64,000 nucleotides of DNA from Planctomycetota bacterium (GTDB lineage: Bacteria > Planctomycetota > PLA2): the NCBI GenBank assembly GCA_021776735.1, contig JAJFFH010000024.1:1-64000 (forward strand), given 5' to 3'. How positions within the stretch are numbered: position 1 is the first letter of the stretch; each line of letters starts with the position of its first letter. A program made the translations under genes and the position numbers. The notes under the pieces are model-generated. The model worked only from the letters and a program-made list of their open reading frames with translations, was not told the DNA's origin and ran no database searches. Shown here one piece after another: positions 1-9,500 of this stretch.

Positions 1-81
1 CTCGGGGAGTTGGTCCAAGAACCGTTCGGCCTGCTCGCGCCACTCAGTGTCGGCGAGCCACGGAGGAAGTTGCGCGCTCAT
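1..81 (-). CDS. Hypothetical protein, N-terminal fragment cut by the window edge
   Basis: An ATG at 81 opens a frame (MSAQLPPWLADTEWREQAER...) that runs off the left edge after 27 codons. It starts 54 nt after the stop of the ParB-like gene on the same strand, so it may be the third gene of that operon. An AAGGG stretch lies only one base before the ATG, too close for a normal ribosome binding site. Nothing in the visible part identifies a family. Confidence is limited because so little is present. Confidence 0.35.
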   Translation of the reverse strand, partial: MSAQLPPWLADTEWREQAERFLDQLPE

Positions 82-135
82 ACCCTTCAGGTCGGCAGCG
101 GCGTCAGGATCCCGGAGTAGTTTCCTGACGCCGTC

Positions 136-762
136 TTAGCGACGGAGCAACAGCCGTTTCAAGCTGCGCCGAGCGCGTAAGCGGTACCAGTCGGTGCGGA
201 TCTGGCCCGCGTCCACGCGTAGCGTCACATCGCCCGGGTTCAGGTAGCGGAGCACCGCGAGGCGGTGGCGGCCTTCGTGGATCGTGTACTTCTTGCCGCG
301 TAGGCGAAACAGCGTTGGCGGCAAGGTTCCGCGTTCCGGATGCCAGCCTTCGTCGCGCACGCTCTTGAAGAGCGTGCGAAAGCCCTCCGTCGCGGCGGCG
401 GCGAGATGATCGTGGCGTTCCTCGGTGGGCAGCGCCAGCGTCGCTTCGCGGTCGAGGGCGTGGGCGGCGCAGCCCTTGTCCGGGGCGAACAGAAACTGTT
501 CGTACTCGTCGCCGAAGCGGTTCAGCTTCTCGCGGGTCCAGTGGTAGTAGTCCGTCTCGCGCAGGTCCACGTCGCCATCGGACTGCGCGTCGAACTGCCG
601 GCAGGTGAGGACGTGAACGGACTCTGCGAGCGGCCGGCGGCCGAACGAGCGGCCGCGAAAACGTGCCTGTCGATCGGGCGGGTAGATCAGAGCGCCGAAC
701 GGGACGAGCTGCGCACGGTCGATGCCGGCCGCGAGCTCCAGGACGCGGCCCGACGGTGCCAT
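136..762 (-). CDS. ParB/sulfiredoxin-like domain protein
   Basis: This 208-residue protein has a C-terminal segment (about residues 150-180) reading YTIHEGRHRLAVLRYL. It resembles the G-x-H-R core of ParB/Srx-like domains, which bind or hydrolyse nucleotides, but I see no DNA-binding helix-turn-helix after it, so it is not a chromosome-partitioning ParB. The basic C-terminus ends LKRLLLRR. Its ATG lies 7 nt after the stop of the upstream methyltransferase, so the two are almost certainly co-transcribed. Similar pairs of a SAM methyltransferase and a 'GRHR' protein occur in glycan or cell-surface modification clusters. That role is inference from context only. Confidence 0.7.
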   Translation of the reverse strand: MAPSGRVLELAAGIDRAQLVPFGALIYPPDRQARFRGRSFGRRPLAESVHVLTCRQFDAQSDGDVDLRETDYYHWTREKLNRFGDEYEQFLFAPDKGCAAHALDREATLALPTEERHDHLAAAATEGFRTLFKSVRDEGWHPERGTLPPTLFRLRGKKYTIHEGRHRLAVLRYLNPGDVTLRVDAGQIRTDWYRLRARRSLKRLLLRR

Positions 763-769
763 GGGCGGG

Positions 770-1453
770 CTACCGCGAGCAGCGGATCAGCGGGCGGCCG
801 AAGTCGGTGCTCGCCAGCACCTCGATCTTGGGGAAGTTCGTAAATCCCGTGAGGTAGCCGACGTAGTCCTCGACCGGAAACTGCACCGCCTCGCGCGCCA
901 CGAGGTCGTCTTTGACGGGCGCCTCGAAGTAGAGCGTGCCGGTCGTGACCCGATCGAGATCGCGCAGCACCTGCAGCCGCGTGTGCTCGTCCAGGTGGTG
1001 AAACACGTTGAGAAAAAACACGTGGTCGTAGCGCCCGCCGAGCCGGTCGGCGCGCAAGTCGAGCACGCGGTAATCGATGTCCTTGATGCCGAACGCCGCG
1101 GCCACTTCGCTTGCGCACTGCACCAGCTCGGCGTTGTAGTCGAGCCCGCGCACCCTGGCGCCGCGCTGCCGACACTCGAGCGAAATCGCGCCGAGGTTGC
1201 AACCGATGTCGAGCACCGATTGCCCCGCCATGTTCGCGGGCAGGTCGAACACGTCGAACCGGCTGCGGTCGCGCCCGCCCTTCAGGACAAACCCGTCGGG
1301 AAACTCGATCGTCTGGTGCGCCCCCCAGATCGGCGAGTTCTTCTGAATCCGCCGCACAAGATCGTGATAACGGGCCGGAACCCCGGCGAGGTCGGCCCGG
1401 CGCGGCCGAAGCGCACCGATCGTGCGCCGAACAAGAGTACGAACAGCAACCAT
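770..1453 (-). CDS. Class I SAM-dependent methyltransferase
   Basis: From the ATG at 1453 the protein is 227 residues. Motif I is SVLDIGCNLGAISLE, the acidic motif II follows in RGLDYNAELVQ, and a later segment HVFFLNVFHHLDEH matches the post-I/motif IV region of class I methyltransferases. The C-terminus (FPVEDYVGYLTGFTNFPKIEV) resembles small-molecule or glycan methyltransferases. The frame stays open much further upstream, but codons before 1453 overlap the divergent lipoprotein gene, so I reject longer starts. A 6-bp hairpin (AACGGG/CCCGTT, 1456-1470) sits just ahead of the start and could mask initiation. It is the first gene of an operon with the ParB-like protein. The substrate is unknown. 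Confidence 0.85.
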   Translation of the reverse strand: MVAVRTLVRRTIGALRPRRADLAGVPARYHDLVRRIQKNSPIWGAHQTIEFPDGFVLKGGRDRSRFDVFDLPANMAGQSVLDIGCNLGAISLECRQRGARVRGLDYNAELVQCASEVAAAFGIKDIDYRVLDLRADRLGGRYDHVFFLNVFHHLDEHTRLQVLRDLDRVTTGTLYFEAPVKDDLVAREAVQFPVEDYVGYLTGFTNFPKIEVLASTDFGRPLIRCSR

Positions 1454-1594
1454 GAAACGGGTCTCCCGTTGAAAGGAGTTCGGCCAGCTCGGACGGAATC
1501 TGAAGAAAGCGAACGGACGGCGGTCCGGTTTGGGGTCCGGCTGGCAACCTGTTTCACGAGTGCCCGGCCCGACTGCCGGGATAGGAGGTCTTCC
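1454..1594. promoter_or_regulatory. Divergent promoter region between methyltransferase and lipoprotein
   Basis: This 141-bp space must hold both divergent promoters. It contains the inverted repeat AACGGG-TCT-CCCGTT at 1456-1470 and, at 1507-1523, a degenerate copy of the window-wide motif (AAGCGAACGGACGGCGGTC; 9 of 11 core bases). AGGAGG at 1583-1588 is an excellent ribosome binding site, 6 nt before the lipoprotein ATG. I could not place -35/-10 boxes with confidence. Confidence 0.5.
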
Positions 1595-4393
1595 ATGCTG
1601 CGTGGCGTCTTGTTTTCTCTCGTTCTCGCTTTGGCCGGCTGCGGCGGCGAATCCGGCTCCGTGCCGGTTCTCCAAACGTTCTTGCTGGAGGCCCCGGCGG
1701 CGCCGTTTCACGCCGACATGACTGCCACGTTTTTGTTCGAGGGCACCGGACCCGTCGCCCACTTCGTCGGTTCCGTGGACGGCGCCGACTTCCAGACGAT
1801 CCAGACGCCGTTCGAGGTCGCGGGCCTCGCCCCCGGCCAGCACTCGTTCGAGGTGTGCGCCGTGGACGCCAGCGGAACCCGCGACCCCACACCGGCGACC
1901 CACACCTGGAACGTGGAGCCGGACGTCGACGCGGTGCTTGTTCGGACGCCGCCGGAACTCACGACCTCGACCAGCGCGCTGTTTGAGTTCGTGTCGCCGC
2001 ATCCCGACACGGTTTTTGAGGCCCGGATCGACGGCGGGAATTGGACGCATGTGCTGAGCCCGCTGCGACTCGAGGGTCTGGAGCCCGGCCAGCATCTGCT
2101 CGAACTACGCGCCGCCGTTCCGTCCGGCCGCATGGATGAGACCTGGGCGACACACCAGTGGATTGTGCGCGCCATCATCGACACCGCTGTCGACGGCGCC
2201 CCGGCGGCCTTCACCCGGGAGGACACGTTCGAACTCGCGTTTTCGTCGAACGTGCCTGGCGCCACTTTCGAGGCGCGGGTGGACGACGGCCTGTTTGAGA
2301 CGGTGCCGTCGATCGTCACGCTCGACGGGCTCGGCGAAGGGGCGCACTCGTTCGAGGTGCGCGCCCTCTCGCCGAGCGGCGACGCTGATCCGACGCCGAC
2401 GCGCATCGAATGGGTCTGCGATCTCACGCAGCCCGATGTCGCCGTCACTTTCCCACCGCCCGTGTCGGTGGTCGATGCGCCGACCATGAACGTCTGCGGC
2501 ACGGCGTCGGACAACGCCCAGGTGGCGTCTGTGACCGTCAACGGCGTCGCGGCGTCCTCCAAGGACAGCTTCTCGACCTGGCAGGCAGAGATCCCGGTCA
2601 AGCCCGGCGAGAACAAGGTGGATATCGTCTGCACGGACGCGGCGGGCAACGTCGTCGAGGAGGCCAGCGCGGCAACGATCCGCTACTCAGGGACTTTCCT
2701 GGTCAATCCGATCAGCATCGACATCGATGAGCGTGGACGGCGGGCCTATCTGGTCGATCGGTCCCGCAACGCGGTGATCGCGGTCGATCTCGACACGGGC
2801 CAGCGGTCGATCGTCACCGATCCGAACGTCGGCGGCGGGGCCAGGATCGACCGACCGGCCCGGGTCGCCTACGACGCGGTTCACGACCGCCTCGTGCTCC
2901 AAAACGACTGGGGCGGCCTCTCGCTGGTCGATCTTCCGGACGGGCGCCGCACCGAATTCACGCCCACGGGCGAGGCGCTCGGCCACCTGTCGCCGCGCGG
3001 CCTCGCGCTGCATCCGAACGGCACGACCCTGTTCGCGTCCGATCACTCCGCGGCCGGGTCGAGTGTCCGCTCCATCGACCTTGAGACCGGCCAGTGCACC
3101 GTGATCTTCAACTCGAAACGGGACTCGGACTCGATTCTCGAAACCGCGGCGGGCCTGGGCTGGGACGCTGTGCACGGCCGCCTGCTCATCGTCGATCCCG
3201 GCAAGGGCATGCTGGTCTCGATGCATCCGACCACGGGTGCCGTCAAGGAAGTTTCCGGCTTCGATGTGGGTCGCGGTCCGTCGTGCAAGCGACCGCTGCT
3301 CGTCACGGGGCTCGACGCCGGGGCCGGGGCGGTCTTTGTTCTGGACGGCGCCACCAACCGGACGATGGAGATCGACGTGGCCACCGGCGACCGCACCGTG
3401 GTCCCGCTGGCCGGGGAGCGCATCGGCAATCCCGAAGCGATCATCTGGGACGGTTCGGAGGGGCGCCTCTTGGTGACCGACATCGAGCTCGACAAGGTGT
3501 TCGAAGTCGATGGCGACACGGGCGTGGCCCGTTCCCTGAGCGGCGACACGGCCGGCAGCGGGGTCGTGATGGACTCCGTGGTGTTTTTTGGTGCCGCCTA
3601 CAGTCCCGCGCGCCAAAAGACGTACGTGACGGGCATGCGGACGGTGCACTCCATCGACCGGGCCGACGGGCACCGCCAACTCGTGAGCAGCCGGCAGCGG
3701 GGTTCGGGAACGCTCGACCGGACCGGGCCGATCGAAATCGACACCCGCCGCGACCGGGCGCTGGTTATCGACACGCGGCGGCGGGCGCTGGTCGCCATCG
3801 ACCTCGACACCGGAGACCGCGTCGATATCGCCGACGACGCCGCAAACAAGGGCAACGACCAGCAGGGCTGGATCGACTTCGGCATCGACGAGAAGCGCGA
3901 CAAGGCCGTGATTCTCACGTACGAGCGGCGGCTCCTCGCAGTGGATCTGAAGACCGGCCAGCTGGAGACGCTCGTCGATCGCGTCAGCACGGGGATGAGC
4001 TATGCCGAGAGAATCGCGGTGGACTCGGCCCGCGGTTGCGCGCTGATCCTGGATCGCGGCAACAAAAAGATCGTGGAAGTCGATCTCGCGACCGGCGCGG
4101 AATCGATCTTCGGTCGTTTCTCCGTGATCGACGCGCGCGACATCGAAGTGGACCCGGCGGGCAAGCGCGTCCTCGTGGTCGCCAACAACGGGCTGGAACA
4201 GATTCCCTTGGCAACCCGCGTCGCCCAACGCATCGACGGCCCTGGAAGCTTTCCGCGCTGGGCCGACCTGCTCGCCCTGGATCCGGACCACGGCTGCGTC
4301 CAGATCATGTGTCGCGGCACAGGGGACTCGATGGGCGCCCTGTTCACCATCGAACTGGAAACGGGCGCCCGAACCATGTCGTCAAGAAGATAA
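1595..4393 (+). CDS. Secreted lipoprotein with Ig-like repeats and beta-propeller
   Basis: The 932-residue protein begins MLRGVLFSLVLALAGC, a type II signal peptide with lipobox LAGC, so it should be lipid-anchored. Residues about 20-320 hold three Ig-like repeats of the kind PGATFEAR-DDG-F...GL-GQHSFEVRA, then a fourth Ig-like unit (VSVVDAPTMNVCGTASD). From about residue 360 to the end there are many short repeats such as AIDLDTGDRVDI and EVDLATGAESIF, typical of an NHL/SMP-30-like beta-propeller. The start is fixed by AGGAGG 6 nt upstream. The frame is open far upstream but lacks coding character there. It ends 39 nt from the convergent histidine kinase. Likely a surface-exposed binding or scaffold protein; no catalytic motif seen. 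Confidence 0.88.
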   Translation: MLRGVLFSLVLALAGCGGESGSVPVLQTFLLEAPAAPFHADMTATFLFEGTGPVAHFVGSVDGADFQTIQTPFEVAGLAPGQHSFEVCAVDASGTRDPTPATHTWNVEPDVDAVLVRTPPELTTSTSALFEFVSPHPDTVFEARIDGGNWTHVLSPLRLEGLEPGQHLLELRAAVPSGRMDETWATHQWIVRAIIDTAVDGAPAAFTREDTFELAFSSNVPGATFEARVDDGLFETVPSIVTLDGLGEGAHSFEVRALSPSGDADPTPTRIEWVCDLTQPDVAVTFPPPVSVVDAPTMNVCGTASDNAQVASVTVNGVAASSKDSFSTWQAEIPVKPGENKVDIVCTDAAGNVVEEASAATIRYSGTFLVNPISIDIDERGRRAYLVDRSRNAVIAVDLDTGQRSIVTDPNVGGGARIDRPARVAYDAVHDRLVLQNDWGGLSLVDLPDGRRTEFTPTGEALGHLSPRGLALHPNGTTLFASDHSAAGSSVRSIDLETGQCTVIFNSKRDSDSILETAAGLGWDAVHGRLLIVDPGKGMLVSMHPTTGAVKEVSGFDVGRGPSCKRPLLVTGLDAGAGAVFVLDGATNRTMEIDVATGDRTVVPLAGERIGNPEAIIWDGSEGRLLVTDIELDKVFEVDGDTGVARSLSGDTAGSGVVMDSVVFFGAAYSPARQKTYVTGMRTVHSIDRADGHRQLVSSRQRGSGTLDRTGPIEIDTRRDRALVIDTRRRALVAIDLDTGDRVDIADDAANKGNDQQGWIDFGIDEKRDKAVILTYERRLLAVDLKTGQLETLVDRVSTGMSYAERIAVDSARGCALILDRGNKKIVEVDLATGAESIFGRFSVIDARDIEVDPAGKRVLVVANNGLEQIPLATRVAQRIDGPGSFPRWADLLALDPDHGCVQIMCRGTGDSMGALFTIELETGARTMSSRR

Positions 4394-4432
4394 GAACGAG
4401 GAGGCGCTGTCCCGACCGAAACGCCGGTTTCG

Positions 4433-6433
4433 CTAGACCATCTCGCCGAGGGTGCGGCGAAGGTCCTCGATCCGGTACGGCTTTTTCAGGCAGCGCGCGG
4501 CCGGTAGGCCCTTGGTATCCCCCAAGGCCGTGTCGAGGTCGTGGCCCGAGGAAAACAGGATCGGCAGCTCCGGGGCGATCGCGCGGATGTGGCCCGCGGC
4601 GACGCGACCGTTCATCACCGGCATCGCGATGTCGAGGACCACCGTCACGAACCGGTCCGGGGCTTCCTTCACCGCATCCACGGCTTCCTGGCCGTCGCAG
4701 ACCGTGACGACGTCGTAGCCGAGGCCGCGCAGCATCTCGCTGCACACGTCGCGGATCAACTCCTCGTCGTCCACGAGCAGGATCACGCCCCCGCCCCCCT
4801 CCTGTTCTGTCTCATCGCTAGTTTCGAGCATCGCCTCGACCCCCGCACTCGCGGGCAGGACGATCTCGACGGTTGTCCCGTGCCGGGTTGCGCCGCCGTC
4901 GGGCGCGCTCTCGATGTTGATCGATCCGCCGTGGCGCTCGACCACGCGGTACGCCATGTAGAGGCCCAGGCCGGTGCCGCCGCTGTCCTTGTTGGTGGTG
5001 TAGAACGGATCGAAGACGCGGTCGAGGGTGTCGGCGTCCATGCCGCGGCCGGTGTCCGAGATCGTCAGGATGACGCTCGGCCAGTCCTGTGCTTCGCCGC
5101 GCCGGGCCGTCAGGCGCAGCGAGCCGCCGTCGGGCATGGCGTCGCGCGCGTTGAGGCAGACGTTGAGCACGACCTGGTGAATCTGGCTCTCGTCGCCGAC
5201 GATGTGCGGGAGCGCGTCAGCCGCGTCTACTTCGATGCGGATCGAGGGATCGATGGTCTCCTCGAGCAGCGTCGCGACCTCGTCCAGAACCCGCCCCACC
5301 GGGAAGAGTGCCACCTGGACGCGCTCGTCGCGCACGATGCCGAGGAGTTGGCGGGTCAGATCGGACGCGCGGTCCGCGGCCTTCTCGATCGACTTGGAAT
5401 AGCGCGCCACGGCCTCCGCCGAGACGTTGCCGGCCCGGAGCAGGCTCGCGTAGCCGAGGATGCCGCCGAGCAGGTTGTTGAAGTCATGGGCGACGCCGGA
5501 TGCGAGCGTGCCGACGCTGTCCATCTTCTGGGCGCGCACGAGTTCGGAGAGGCTGCGCTTTCGCTCGGTGATATCGGCGACCGCGATCAGGATGGCGGTC
5601 TGGCCCGCGAATCGAATCGTGCTGGTGCGCACGGCCACATCGACCGAACGCCCATCGGGCCCGCGGAGCTTGCCTTCACGTTCACCCGGCAGAGGCAGGC
5701 GCGCCTCTTCGACGATGACCTCGTCGAGGTGCATGCCGACGAGGCCCTCGGCGTCCAGCCCGATGAGTCGCCCGACCTGCCGGTTGGCGAACAGGACGAT
5801 CCCGTCGCGCGCGATCAGAAAGCCCTCGTGGCCCTGCTCGACGACAGCGGCGTAGCGCTCCTCGGACTCGCGCAGCTTGCCGGCGAGATGCCGGTTGTGG
5901 ATCAGGACCCCGATCAGCTTCATGAAGCTGTCGATCGTGACCAGCGAGCCGAGGTCGTCGCGGTTCGGCCGCTTGCCATCGACCGGGTCGTCCAGGCTGA
6001 GAACGCCGCGCACCTCGCCGTCGTTGCCACGCACAAACACCATCAGGCGGTCGTCGGGCTGCCATTCGCTGCCATCGCTGCCATCGCCCGCTTCGGACGC
6101 CCGAAACGAGGGCCCGAACGGGATCGTGCTGTCCGCCGGAATAAAGCAGATGTGGGTGTCGGGCAGCCGGTGGTTGCGCCAGATCCGCGCCCGCTTGGTC
6201 GCTCGTTGCGCGTGGGACCGGGTCTGTGCGGTCTGCCAGAACGCCAGCCGCAAGCTCTCGTCACCGCCCTCGAGCCCGATGTAGATGTCCTCGCCGAAGT
6301 ACAGCGACAAGAGCACGGTCCGAAACGGACCGATCTCCGCCACGCGTCGGCAGACGCGATCCACGATTTCCTGGACATCGTCGAGGCCCTGCACCTCGGC
6401 GAGCCCCGCCAGCACGACATCAGCCTGAGACAC
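4433..6433 (-). CDS. Hybrid histidine kinase (GAF-PAS-HisKA-HATPase-REC)
   Basis: A 666-residue soluble sensor kinase. An N-terminal GAF-like region (about 1-170) precedes a PAS domain (about 190-310, ending ITERKR). The HisKA H-box is GVAHDFNNLLGGIL, followed by an ATPase domain with N box LNVCLNARDAMPDGG, G1 DTGRGMD and G2 GGTGLGL. A C-terminal receiver (about 545-666) starts ILLVDDEELI, with phospho-acceptor D in VVLDIAMP and the conserved K in CLKKPY. The start is GTG at 6433, behind AAAGGGG. There is no membrane segment, so the signal is cytoplasmic. No dedicated response regulator lies next to it. The VAHDFNN H-box type is common in planctomycete and deltaproteobacterial hybrid kinases. 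Confidence 0.92.
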   Translation of the reverse strand: MSQADVVLAGLAEVQGLDDVQEIVDRVCRRVAEIGPFRTVLLSLYFGEDIYIGLEGGDESLRLAFWQTAQTRSHAQRATKRARIWRNHRLPDTHICFIPADSTIPFGPSFRASEAGDGSDGSEWQPDDRLMVFVRGNDGEVRGVLSLDDPVDGKRPNRDDLGSLVTIDSFMKLIGVLIHNRHLAGKLRESEERYAAVVEQGHEGFLIARDGIVLFANRQVGRLIGLDAEGLVGMHLDEVIVEEARLPLPGEREGKLRGPDGRSVDVAVRTSTIRFAGQTAILIAVADITERKRSLSELVRAQKMDSVGTLASGVAHDFNNLLGGILGYASLLRAGNVSAEAVARYSKSIEKAADRASDLTRQLLGIVRDERVQVALFPVGRVLDEVATLLEETIDPSIRIEVDAADALPHIVGDESQIHQVVLNVCLNARDAMPDGGSLRLTARRGEAQDWPSVILTISDTGRGMDADTLDRVFDPFYTTNKDSGGTGLGLYMAYRVVERHGGSINIESAPDGGATRHGTTVEIVLPASAGVEAMLETSDETEQEGGGGVILLVDDEELIRDVCSEMLRGLGYDVVTVCDGQEAVDAVKEAPDRFVTVVLDIAMPVMNGRVAAGHIRAIAPELPILFSSGHDLDTALGDTKGLPAARCLKKPYRIEDLRRTLGEMV

Positions 6434-6508
6434 CCCTTTCTATATCGGTATTTAGGGGTCAAGCTTGAAAACGAACGCTTCGGAACGCAATCTGCTCCCC
6501 ATACCACC
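6434..6508. promoter_or_regulatory. Divergent promoter with ACCCCT/AGGGGT arms
   Basis: In this 75-bp divergent space, ACCCCT (6432-6437) and AGGGGT (6454-6459) form an inverted pair around an AT-rich core (TTCTATATCGGTATTT). The core is the only AT-rich stretch here and a plausible -10 region. The left arm overlaps the GTG start of the kinase. An operator function is inference. Confidence 0.35.
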
Positions 6509-9082
6509 ATGTCCGTCCGCCCCCTGGCCCCCCTCCTGTTTCTCTCCGGCGCCGGCGCCCTCATCCTCGAGGTCGCCTGGTTCCGCCGCGCCGCCCAACT
6601 CGCCGGCGCCACCTCGGTGGCCATGGCGGCCGTCCTGGCAGCCGTAATCGGCGGAATGGCCGCTGGAGCATGGCTCTTCGGCGGCGCCGCCGACCGCCAA
6701 AAACGCCCGCTGCGTTTCTATGCCCTGCTCGAACTCGGCCTCGCCGCCCTGGCCCTGCTGACCCCCCACCTCCTCGACGTCTCGCGCGGCGGCTTCGACC
6801 TCCTCCACCGTCACCTTGCCGAAACACCGGCGGCGCATTCCGTATCGTGTTTCCTCCTCGCGTCGATCATGCTCGCCCCGCCCGCGCTCCTGATGGGCGC
6901 CACCCTGCCCGCCGTCGCCGCCGCGATTACATCGCCGTCCGTACGCTTGGGTTGGCTCTATTCCGCCAACACCCTGGGTGCCGTCGCGGGCACGTTTCTC
7001 GCCGGCTTTGTCCTGCTGCCCGCACTCGGGCTCGCGAACACGATGCGCTTCGCCGCGATCCTGCCCGCGGTCGCCGGCGCGATCGCCTGGTGGATGGCGT
7101 CACGGCAAGGGGATCGGCCGATCCCGACGGAGCAAAGGGACGGCGATGCTTTTGACCGGGGCGCCGTCATGCTCTACGCCGCGAGTGGTTTTTTGGGGCT
7201 CGCCGCCGAGGTCGCGTTTGCGCGGTTGCTCGTGTTGGTGTTCGGCTCGACGACGTACGCGTTCACGACGATGCTCGGCGTGTTCTTGCTCGGCATCGGC
7301 GTCGGCGGCGCGATCGGCTCGGCGCGCAAGCCCAAGGACGCGCGGCGAGCGCTGGCGACGACCGTCGGCGTGACGGCTGTCTTGTTTTCGGCGGGCGCGC
7401 TGCTTGTGTATCTGCTGCCGCGGCTGTACCTGCTCGGGATCGCGTCGTGGGGCGAACACTGGGTCTCCGGGATCTGGCTGCGGATCGGTTTGGCGGCCCT
7501 CGTCATGCTGCCCGGCGCGATCGGGCTCGGCATGGCGTTTCCGCTGGCGGCGCGGCTGACGGCGACCAACGCGCGCGGCGCGGGCGCGCTCTATGCGTGG
7601 AACACGGTGGCGTCCGTCGTCGGCTCGACCCTCGCCGTGTTTTGGCTCGTGCCGGCCCTGGGACCGCGGGCGACGATCGCTCTGTGCGGCGTCTTGGCCG
7701 CGATCGTGGCGCTGTGGCTGGCGCGCAGCCGGCTGGCAGTCGTGTTCGTGGTGTTGGCGGGGCTCGGCTTTGTACCGCCGCCCGAGGTCGCGCAGGAGCG
7801 GCTGCTCGCCGGGGTGTACTTTTCTCCCGCGTCGTGGCTGACGGACGGCGAGATCGACGAACGGACGTGGGTGCAGGGCGTGGATCTTTCGTTCCGGGAA
7901 TTCGGGCGCGAGGCGACGGTTGCGGTCTGGACCTGGTACGGCACGCACAGCGTGCTGATCGACGGCAAGGCGGTGGCCACGAATCAGGCGCTTGCGGACG
8001 ACCACCACCTCGCGCTGCTCGGCCACCTGCCGATGGCGTTGCACGAAAAACCGGCGCGCGTGCTCGTCGTAGGGCTCGGGATGGGCACGACCTATCGTGC
8101 GGTGAAGATGCACGCGCCCAAAACGCTGCGTGTCGTGGAGTTGGAGACAGCGGTCAAGAACGCGGCAGCGGCGCTCCATGTCACACCGCGGGATCTCGTC
8201 ATCGCGGATGCGCGCTCGTATCTGCGCACCACCGACGAAAAGTACGACGTCATCACGAGCGACCCGATCCATCCGTGGGTGCGCGGCGGAGGCGACCTCT
8301 ACACGGTCGAGTACTTCGAGAGCTGCCGCGATCGGCTGGCGAACGGCGGCATCGCGTGCCAGTGGCTGCCCGGCTACCAGATGAGCGTGCGCTCGCTCAA
8401 CGACGTCGTACGCACGTTTTGCTCCGTGTTCCCGCACGCCGCGGCGTACTTCGGATCCGGCGACCTGGTACTGGTCGGATCGGCTCGCGCGCTGCGCGCG
8501 CCACGACAGTTTCGCGGGCGCATCCGGACCGCGCTTCACGAAATCGGCGCCACGGACGTCTCGACGCTGCACGTGGCCGCTCGCGCGGAACTGCTCTTGG
8601 CGGCGGGTAACGGCCCGCTCCTGACCGACGACGCCCTGCGCCTTGAGTTCGACACCCCGAAGTACGTCAACAACCGGGAATTCCCCGCGTGCGTGCGGTG
8701 GATCGAACGGCTGTGGAAGAACCCGCCGAAACCGTACGGCGCGATGCTCAAGGCACTGCAGGTCAGCGGCAGGGCGCGCCTGAGAAAGATCAAGCAGGCG
8801 CGCTATCTCGCCCCCAACCACCGCTACCCGATCCGCGCGGTGGGCGAGCTCTATCTGGACTGGGCCGGCGGCGACACGCGCGCGGGAGAGTTCAAGGCGG
8901 CCGAGCAAGCGCTTCGGGTCGCCAAGCAGAATCTGCGCGGGGATCCGCGCCTGATCGGCGTCGAAGCCGATCTCCGCGAACGCCAGGGCCGCAAGGAAGA
9001 AGCGAAAAAGCTCTTCCAAAAGCTCCAACTCCGCGCACCGGACAGCCGCTATCTCGCGCGCAGGCTAGAGGCGCTGAAGTAG
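6509..9082 (+). CDS. Membrane-fused spermidine/polyamine aminopropyltransferase
   Basis: This 857-residue protein starts with a multi-helix membrane half (residues 1 to about 430; GALILEVAWFRRAAQLAG is the first helix) of the type fused to spermidine synthases in many bacteria. A Rossmann-fold synthase domain follows (about 440-670), with ARVLVVGLGMGTTYRAV as SAM-binding loop, RVVELE as the acidic turn, and DVITSDPIHPW as the catalytic-region motif. The C-terminal 90 residues look TPR-like. It should transfer an aminopropyl group, or act on a related substrate, at the inner membrane. The true substrate of these fusions is often unknown. Two copies of the GGACGGCGATG motif lie inside (6930-6940 reverse; 7138-7148 forward, encoding RDGDA), both in loops between helices. 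Confidence 0.85.
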   Translation: MSVRPLAPLLFLSGAGALILEVAWFRRAAQLAGATSVAMAAVLAAVIGGMAAGAWLFGGAADRQKRPLRFYALLELGLAALALLTPHLLDVSRGGFDLLHRHLAETPAAHSVSCFLLASIMLAPPALLMGATLPAVAAAITSPSVRLGWLYSANTLGAVAGTFLAGFVLLPALGLANTMRFAAILPAVAGAIAWWMASRQGDRPIPTEQRDGDAFDRGAVMLYAASGFLGLAAEVAFARLLVLVFGSTTYAFTTMLGVFLLGIGVGGAIGSARKPKDARRALATTVGVTAVLFSAGALLVYLLPRLYLLGIASWGEHWVSGIWLRIGLAALVMLPGAIGLGMAFPLAARLTATNARGAGALYAWNTVASVVGSTLAVFWLVPALGPRATIALCGVLAAIVALWLARSRLAVVFVVLAGLGFVPPPEVAQERLLAGVYFSPASWLTDGEIDERTWVQGVDLSFREFGREATVAVWTWYGTHSVLIDGKAVATNQALADDHHLALLGHLPMALHEKPARVLVVGLGMGTTYRAVKMHAPKTLRVVELETAVKNAAAALHVTPRDLVIADARSYLRTTDEKYDVITSDPIHPWVRGGGDLYTVEYFESCRDRLANGGIACQWLPGYQMSVRSLNDVVRTFCSVFPHAAAYFGSGDLVLVGSARALRAPRQFRGRIRTALHEIGATDVSTLHVAARAELLLAAGNGPLLTDDALRLEFDTPKYVNNREFPACVRWIERLWKNPPKPYGAMLKALQVSGRARLRKIKQARYLAPNHRYPIRAVGELYLDWAGGDTRAGEFKAAEQALRVAKQNLRGDPRLIGVEADLRERQGRKEEAKKLFQKLQLRAPDSRYLARRLEALK

Positions 9083-9129
9083 CAGCACGCAACCGCGGGA
9101 CGCGCTCAGGATGTAGAATACAAAGCGAC

Positions 9130-9474
9130 GTGGCAAACTGCGACGAAGGCTACAACTGCGACCGCTGCGGCGAGTACGTCGAGAACGTGCGCGAGTCGGA
9201 GCTGTATCTCCGCTATGTGATGGGCTTTGTCCCGTCCACGGAACTACGCCGAGAACCGGAACGACACATCCGCTGCGGCCCGGAGTTCGCCCAGTTCATC
9301 GTGGACGATGAATTCGACGCGATCGCCTGCGACGACCCGGACCTGGACAAGCGAAAGCTGCCCCACGAAGTCCGCGAGCGCCAGGAACAAGTGTTCACCC
9401 GCGCCTGGCGCCGCCTACAGGAAGTCGCCGACTCCGACGTAACGGTCGAAGACTACCCGTTCCCGTCCGACTGA
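9130..9474 (+). CDS. Small conserved protein with CxxC-type N-terminus
   Basis: A GTG at 9130 gives a 114-residue acidic protein starting VANCDEGYNCDRCGEYV. Its Cys spacing suggests a small zinc ribbon, continued by a conserved-looking ESELYLRYVMGFVP and HIRCGPEFAQFI. I associate this arrangement with an uncharacterised family common in planctomycetes, but that is from memory. The frame is open upstream into the preceding gene. The GTG is chosen because the Cys-rich start is the conserved part. No ribosome binding site is evident. Function unknown. Confidence 0.7.
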   Translation: MANCDEGYNCDRCGEYVENVRESELYLRYVMGFVPSTELRREPERHIRCGPEFAQFIVDDEFDAIACDDPDLDKRKLPHEVRERQEQVFTRAWRRLQEVADSDVTVEDYPFPSD

Positions 9475-9500
9475 TCGGTCTTGGCACAAGAGATCCACCC

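Noticed and set aside
722..1594. Extension of the lipoprotein gene back to 722
   Set aside because: It overlaps the divergent methyltransferase gene and has no coding character. The lipobox start with AGGAGG at 1583 is decisive.
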